A DNA stretch of 52,327 bases. Origin: Candidatus Saccharimonadota bacterium (lineage in GTDB: Bacteria; Patescibacteriota; Saccharimonadia; Saccharimonadales; Saccharimonadaceae). The DNA is taken from NCBI GenBank assembly GCA_905372275.1, contig CAJPON010000007.1, positions 1 through 52,327 of the forward strand, read 5' to 3'. Below are positions 47,796 to 52,327 of this stretch, piece after piece. The position numbers and the translations under genes were made by a program. Each line of letters begins with the position of its first letter. Positions within the stretch are counted from its first letter, which is position 1. The notes below the pieces were generated by a model. It did no database searches. It worked only from the letters and a program-made list of their open reading frames with translations, and had not been told where the DNA came from.

Positions 47796-50700
47796 ATGGA
47801 TGAGCTGCGTGATCAGATAAGAAGTGAGCTTGCTAAAGTTAGTGATGGTAACTTGTTTGAAGAGTGTGTTGGCATAGCGTTTACAAATACAATACCAGGA
47901 TTTACTCCAGTGTCTGGTCCTGGAGATTTTGGTAGAGATGGAGAAATCCCGGCTAAAGAGGTAGGCTGTCCACTTGCTTGTACTATTCAAGAAAATCTAA
48001 AGGCAAATGTATTAAAAACGATACGAAGCTATAAGAAAAGTGGTGGGAAAAGTACTTTTATATATGTAGCAACAAATCGAAAAATTACCAACAGTCAGAA
48101 GCAGAAGCTACGAGAAGCAGTTCGTAAAGAAGGTTTTGAGGTGGTAACTATATACGATGAGGAGTTTTTTGTTAATTACTTATATGCTCACTCAGAACTG
48201 CGCATGAAGTTATTAGGAATTCAAGGACGACTACCTGCACTTTCTAACATTGCAGTAAAATCTAGAATTTCTTTTGATAATTTACCACTAGTAGGCCGTG
48301 ATGAAGAAGAAAAAAAGATCAGAAGCATAAAAGGCGATCGCATGATATCTGGTCAACCAGGGAGTGGTAAAACATATCTTGCTCAAAAATTTGCTTCGAA
48401 ACGTAAAGGATTGTTTGTTATTGACTACAATCTATCACGAATAACAGATGAGATTAGGCAGCAAACTCCATGCTATATATTATTGGATGATGCGCACGAT
48501 CATCGGGATATTATAGAAGGGCTTATGTATATCAGAAGTAATTTAGGTTTTTCTTTTGATATTGTTGCTATAACTTGGTCTTCGGAAGAAGATTCGATAC
48601 GAACTTTATTAGGAGTTAGTAGTACTAATATTATTCAATTACAACCGCTAACACGGAATGATATAGTCAAAATTATTGATCTACGTGGTTTAATTGATGA
48701 ATCTGATAACGTAAAACGTGAAATAGTAGATCAGTCAAAAGGAAAGCCTGGACTTGCTGTTGCTCTGAGCGGCTTATATATTCAGGATGATTGGCGAAAA
48801 GTTCTTCGGGGAGATTCGCTCAAAAATATTGTTGTAAATGGATTTCAGAATAGACTAGGAAAAGAAACCGCAACTATATTAGCTTTTATCGCTCTTGGTG
48901 GAGATGGTGGTATTAGTATGTCTAATCTGTCCAATAGCTGTGGCATTGGTATTGTTCAAATCAAAAACATACTCAATGAACTTGCTTACGGTGGAATTAT
49001 CAATGTGAATCGTGACAAAACCATTATTGTCGAACCCGAGTCTTTACGATATCCATTAGTGAGAGACGCTTTCTTTACCGACCTTATGCCTCTTGATTTT
49101 GAGGAATATATAGATAAGTATCTTGATAAGAGCGAGGTTTTATCGGTTGTTTTAGCGGTTGTCCTTCGTGGAGCATCTGTTGATGCAGATAGGATAAAGG
49201 TCTATTTGAATTCCTCAATTGATAATAAGGCATGGGCATTATACGCCGCATTAGGTAGAACAGAAGCCGAATACGTAGCTGAGTGTAACCCAGACGCTAT
49301 ATTTAAACAATCTAACATTACACTATATTGGCAACCTGAGATAACCGTTGGAGTGTTACTAGATAGGGCACGAGATGATAAGCGAGCACTTCGGCTGCTG
49401 CGAGACTGGGTTAAATCTGGGAGACCTGGTTTTAATAATGAAGCTTTTACAAGAAGAAAACTCCTTATTGAAATACTTGAATATAAAGTAAAATACGGCT
49501 ATGACGATCTCCTATCTATCGGTGAGGCACTATCAATTTCTATAACACCGCACTATGAAACCTGTGAGTCTGATCCTGGTATGGGTGATACGATGAAATT
49601 TATTCAGGGGCATATACATCCTGATGAAATGAAAGAAATAAACTCTTTGAGAGAGCTGATCGTCAGTATTTATAGTAAAACGAAAAGTGACGTTGTATTT
49701 GCCAAAGCACTTGCGGCAATTGATAGCTGGATATATACCAGACAAAAACTGTCAGAATCAACGAATAAGATAATGAAAGAAACTGCAAAGAATTTGCTTA
49801 TGGATATCTACGAGGCTTCATGTGGGCATAATCTTGTGCAGCGGCGTATTCGGCAGATGGGTTTGAAACTAGGCATAGATTTACATGTAAAGATACCTGA
49901 ATATTATAATATACTTTTTCCGTATAAAACTTATTCTAATCTAGAGGGTTCAGATTTCCAAGACCACATGAACGCGTTAAATAAATTAGCCAAGGGTTGG
50001 ATAGAAGAATCTCCCGTGGACTGTGCGGAAAGACTAAAATCTTTATGTATTGAGGCGGATAACGCGAGTATAGCTTATACAAACAATTTATATTGGATTA
50101 GTCAAGTTTTGGCTAAGAATATTCCTGATGATAGGTTAATTGAGTGGGCTAAAGCCTTTATTAGCTATACGTCATTAGTGCAAATAGTCTGGAGTATAGT
50201 GGATAAGATTGCAGAAATTAAAACCAAAGGATATGAGGGGTTTCTAAGGCAAACATTACTAAATGATATTTATAGACCTGCTGTAGTATGTGCTGTTGTA
50301 GAGCGTCTTGATATTAGTGAAAATTTTGCATTATTTGAAGAAGTATCTCCTTATTTTAATACTTGCTCTGATCAACTAGCGACGGCATGTTTGCAAGGTT
50401 GTCTAACTACAGATGTTCAGGTCTATATTCTTGAACATGTCAATGAGAATGCAGCCGTGCATATATGTGATTACATTATGTATAAATTTAATAATCAAAA
50501 AGAAGAAATTCCTAAAAATCTAAAGTTACTAGTGGAGCAGGCGGTTGTTAGCTACTCAATGTGTGATTATGAAACCTCATCTGTAGTAGGCCATATTCTA
50601 AGTCGTAATATTCAACTAATCAAACCGTGGTTTTTAGAAAAAATTAATAGACTATCAGATGGTTATGCGAAATCTAATCACATAGAGAATGTAGCTGTAG

Positions 50701-51149
50701 ACTGCGTAAAACATTTAGAATTGGGTGATAGGAAAGAGTTTTTGGTAAAAATAGACAACTCATCGGGCAATATTAACTTGGTTAATGCTTTAGTTGGTAG
50801 CAGTATTGAATTATATGCAATACTACTTAAAAATGGAAATGCTAATAATTTTCATTTATCTCCTCTAAGCTATATGTCTGAGTGGTGGGTAAAGTTTGCA
50901 TTACAAGCTTTAGCTGCAGGTTACTCTTGTCAAGAAATAAAGCATAATAGTTATCTAACATCTTCGAGCTGGTCTGGTAATGAATCTGATATGTTAAAAG
51001 CGCAAAAAACTAAATTAGAGAAAGACTTTGACAAAACTGATGATGAGAATATAGGAAGTATAATACAAGAATATATAAATGATTTAGATATAAGAATAGA
51101 AAAGGTAATGATAGAAGAGCGAGAGAAGGAAGTCAGAGGTCTTTTATAG
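47796..51149 (+). CDS. STAND-type NTPase with N-terminal Mrr-like nuclease domain (Avs-like candidate)
   Basis: This protein has 1117 aa. Residues about 1-140 look like a restriction-endonuclease fold: GPGDFGRDGE (the G-D-x-G-R-D-G of Mrr/PD-(D/E)xK nucleases) with TIQENLK as the later Gln/Lys part. Next is an NTPase with Walker A SGQPGSGKTYLAQ (about 184-196), Walker B CYILLDDAHD (about 226-235) and ITWSS-type sensor, followed by a winged-helix-like region. The last 650 residues are mostly helical, without clear known repeats, as expected for a sensor. This nuclease-STAND-sensor order is that of Avs antiviral proteins, which bind phage proteins and then cut DNA. It is strongly AT-rich, a single gene. 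No exact Avs class is assigned. Confidence 0.75.
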   Translation: MDELRDQIRSELAKVSDGNLFEECVGIAFTNTIPGFTPVSGPGDFGRDGEIPAKEVGCPLACTIQENLKANVLKTIRSYKKSGGKSTFIYVATNRKITNSQKQKLREAVRKEGFEVVTIYDEEFFVNYLYAHSELRMKLLGIQGRLPALSNIAVKSRISFDNLPLVGRDEEEKKIRSIKGDRMISGQPGSGKTYLAQKFASKRKGLFVIDYNLSRITDEIRQQTPCYILLDDAHDHRDIIEGLMYIRSNLGFSFDIVAITWSSEEDSIRTLLGVSSTNIIQLQPLTRNDIVKIIDLRGLIDESDNVKREIVDQSKGKPGLAVALSGLYIQDDWRKVLRGDSLKNIVVNGFQNRLGKETATILAFIALGGDGGISMSNLSNSCGIGIVQIKNILNELAYGGIINVNRDKTIIVEPESLRYPLVRDAFFTDLMPLDFEEYIDKYLDKSEVLSVVLAVVLRGASVDADRIKVYLNSSIDNKAWALYAALGRTEAEYVAECNPDAIFKQSNITLYWQPEITVGVLLDRARDDKRALRLLRDWVKSGRPGFNNEAFTRRKLLIEILEYKVKYGYDDLLSIGEALSISITPHYETCESDPGMGDTMKFIQGHIHPDEMKEINSLRELIVSIYSKTKSDVVFAKALAAIDSWIYTRQKLSESTNKIMKETAKNLLMDIYEASCGHNLVQRRIRQMGLKLGIDLHVKIPEYYNILFPYKTYSNLEGSDFQDHMNALNKLAKGWIEESPVDCAERLKSLCIEADNASIAYTNNLYWISQVLAKNIPDDRLIEWAKAFISYTSLVQIVWSIVDKIAEIKTKGYEGFLRQTLLNDIYRPAVVCAVVERLDISENFALFEEVSPYFNTCSDQLATACLQGCLTTDVQVYILEHVNENAAVHICDYIMYKFNNQKEEIPKNLKLLVEQAVVSYSMCDYETSSVVGHILSRNIQLIKPWFLEKINRLSDGYAKSNHIENVAVDCVKHLELGDRKEFLVKIDNSSGNINLVNALVGSSIELYAILLKNGNANNFHLSPLSYMSEWWVKFALQALAAGYSCQEIKHNSYLTSSSWSGNESDMLKAQKTKLEKDFDKTDDENIGSIIQEYINDLDIRIEKVMIEEREKEVRGLL

Positions 51150-51157
51150 GTCTTATA

Positions 51158-52327
51158 TCACGGATACCCAACTCCCGCTACCATATTGCCGATCAATCCT
51201 TGTATCGTCACAAACGAATAACCTTGCTGCTTCAGTGCGTTGAGGATGCACGGTACGGCACCGACTGACGTTTGGTGGATGTCGTGCATCAGGATGATGG
51301 CTCCGGGGCGAGCGCCAGCGACGGCGCGCGAGCAGACGATATCGCTATTACGGTCGGCCCAGTCGCGGGTGTCGACCGACCACAAGATTGACGACATACC
51401 ACGCAGGCGAAGCTGCTCCAAGACGACGCCGTTGACCGCACCATAAGGCGGGCGTATAACAGTTGGTGTGACGCCGGTGGCTTGCTTGATGGTGTCATTG
51501 GTACGGTCGATTTCGCTGGCAATTTGGTCAACCGGCAATTTAGGCAGTTCTGGGTGCGACCACGAATGATTGCCCAGTTGGTGGCCGCGCGCATGGATGC
51601 TGCGCACGACGTTGGCTTGGCTGGAAACTTTGCTGCCGATCAAGAAAAAGGTGGCCTTAGCGCCATGCTGATCCAAAATATCCAATAACTGCGCGGTGTA
51701 CGGTCCCGGCCCGTCGTCAAATGTCAAGGCAATCACTTTACCTCCAGAATTCGCGGCTGTCGGCGCGGCAGGCGCTGGCTTTGGTACTGGTTTTGGCTCG
51801 GGCGGCTTGGGGATGTTAGCCAGTTTCCGAGCTGTCGGATTTTGCAAATATTTGGCAACGGCGGCGATCGGCACTTTGATCGTCATTTCGCCGTAGGCTG
51901 ATGGCAGCAGTGACGCCTGCCCGATTGGCCAAGCTAAACTATTGCCGCCATCGGTAATAACGAAATTCGACAAGGTTTCCTGGGTGATCGTTTCACTGAG
52001 ATCCAGCTCTGCTTGCCGGCGCTGCTTGATGGTTTCTTTGAGATTATTTCGGGCAGCTGCCACGATTTCCTCAGCCGCTTTCTCTGATTGCTCGGTCAAA
52101 TCGCTCAAGCTAATCACCTCGCCAGATTTTTTATCAAACGTCCAAAAATGCGTCAGCGACACCGGATGCGCGCCGTGCATATCTTGCTTGATATTGACAA
52201 TAATCGATAAAGCTACTGAATTATTATGGGTGACTTGGTAGCTGATTGTCTCGGTCAGCGGCTGGTCGAATGTCAGAATATTGGTGGCGGCATAGCGGAA
52301 ATCGCTGTCAGCGCGGTCAATTGCCTG
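51158..52327 (-). CDS. PdaC-like peptidoglycan polysaccharide deacetylase (5' end outside window)
   Basis: The frame stays open on the minus strand past the internal Met (52180) to the right edge, so the start lies outside. The N-terminal part (SYQVTHNNSVALSIIVN, then HGAHPVSLTHFWTFDKKSGEV) fits DUF3298/DUF4163, found before the catalytic domain in PdaC. After a Pro-rich linker comes a full NodB deacetylase: LTFDDGPGPY (motif 1), NHSWSHPELP (motif 2, HSxxH), RPPYGAVN (3), VDTRDW (4) and ILMHDIH (5). Such enzymes remove acetyl groups from wall glycan, giving lysozyme resistance. It is on the opposite strand to the STAND gene, 8 nt away. Confidence 0.92.
   Translation of the reverse strand, partial: QAIDRADSDFRYAATNILTFDQPLTETISYQVTHNNSVALSIIVNIKQDMHGAHPVSLTHFWTFDKKSGEVISLSDLTEQSEKAAEEIVAAARNNLKETIKQRRQAELDLSETITQETLSNFVITDGGNSLAWPIGQASLLPSAYGEMTIKVPIAAVAKYLQNPTARKLANIPKPPEPKPVPKPAPAAPTAANSGGKVIALTFDDGPGPYTAQLLDILDQHGAKATFFLIGSKVSSQANVVRSIHARGHQLGNHSWSHPELPKLPVDQIASEIDRTNDTIKQATGVTPTVIRPPYGAVNGVVLEQLRLRGMSSILWSVDTRDWADRNSDIVCSRAVAGARPGAIILMHDIHQTSVGAVPCILNALKQQGYSFVTIQGLIGNMVAGVGYP

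Noticed and set aside
1..52327. CRISPR array, rRNA, prophage or transposon
   Set aside because: No regularly spaced repeats, rRNA motifs, phage structural genes or transposase were seen on either strand.
1..52327. UGA recoding as in Gracilibacteria
   Set aside because: Many well-supported genes end in TGA with tight stop-start overlaps, and no conserved domain reads through TGA.

Overview
The window reads as chromosomal DNA of a small-genome bacterium, most likely Candidatus Saccharibacteria (TM7, Nanosynbacter-like). This is inferred, not proven. The supporting signs are: the standard genetic code (TGA is used as a stop in many genes, which argues against Gracilibacteria and Absconditabacteria); very compact, overlapping operons; first genes that begin 6-8 nt after a TATAAT-like box (apparently leaderless) while operon-internal genes have Shine-Dalgarno sites; class III ribonucleotide reductase; sortase and gram-positive-type wall enzymes; and sugar genes resembling those of Actinobacteria.

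Region 1 (1-16.9 kb) is a cell-surface polysaccharide locus. It holds a DUF2142 membrane protein cut by the left edge, a Wzx flippase, two RmlD paralogues, a GT8 enzyme without the usual DXD motif, two GT2 enzymes with a DUF2304 protein, RmlA, RmlB, RmlC and a Nudix hydrolase, a TagD-like cytidylyltransferase, GalE, a GT4, the initiating polyprenyl-phosphate sugar transferase, and a Wzy/WaaL-like ligase or polymerase. Together they could make dTDP-rhamnose and UDP-galactose, build a glycan on a lipid carrier, flip it and polymerise or ligate it. An unrecognised 434-aa protein at 7070-8374 has faint DUF218-like end motifs.

Region 2 (16.9-31.8 kb) holds a LexA-type DNA-binding domain without its peptidase, a membrane-anchored class A beta-lactamase-like serine hydrolase, tRNA-Asn(GTT), a sortase substrate with its sortase, and the nrdD-nrdG operon. 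The nrd operon is preceded by two NrdR boxes 32 bp apart. It continues by overlap into a ferredoxin-reductase-like flavoprotein and an 834-aa disordered protein with a four-cysteine cluster. Next come a small anchored protein, a secreted cutinase-VWA-PKD fusion, and RadC.

Region 3 (31.8-51.15 kb) is a defence island of mosaic base composition. It holds a SNF2 helicase, a DUF3800 gene with an unknown partner, a Gabija-like pair (OLD/TOPRIM ATPase plus UvrD-like helicase), and a type III restriction-modification operon with a second DUF3800 gene and a 54-aa gene inside it. The res gene is broken by a one-base frameshift. Beyond it lie an unknown gene, an ImmA/IrrE peptidase with a two-TM partner, DUF167, and a 1117-aa STAND-type NTPase with an N-terminal Mrr-like nuclease domain, a candidate Avs-like antiviral sensor. 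A separate 36-aa ORF in front of the Gabija-like pair duplicates the C-terminal tail of the SNF2 helicase and shares a promoter module with the mod operon.

The right edge holds a PdaC-like peptidoglycan deacetylase whose 5' end lies outside the window. No transposase, integrase, CRISPR array or rRNA was seen, and no gene-free stretch exceeds about 300 bases.
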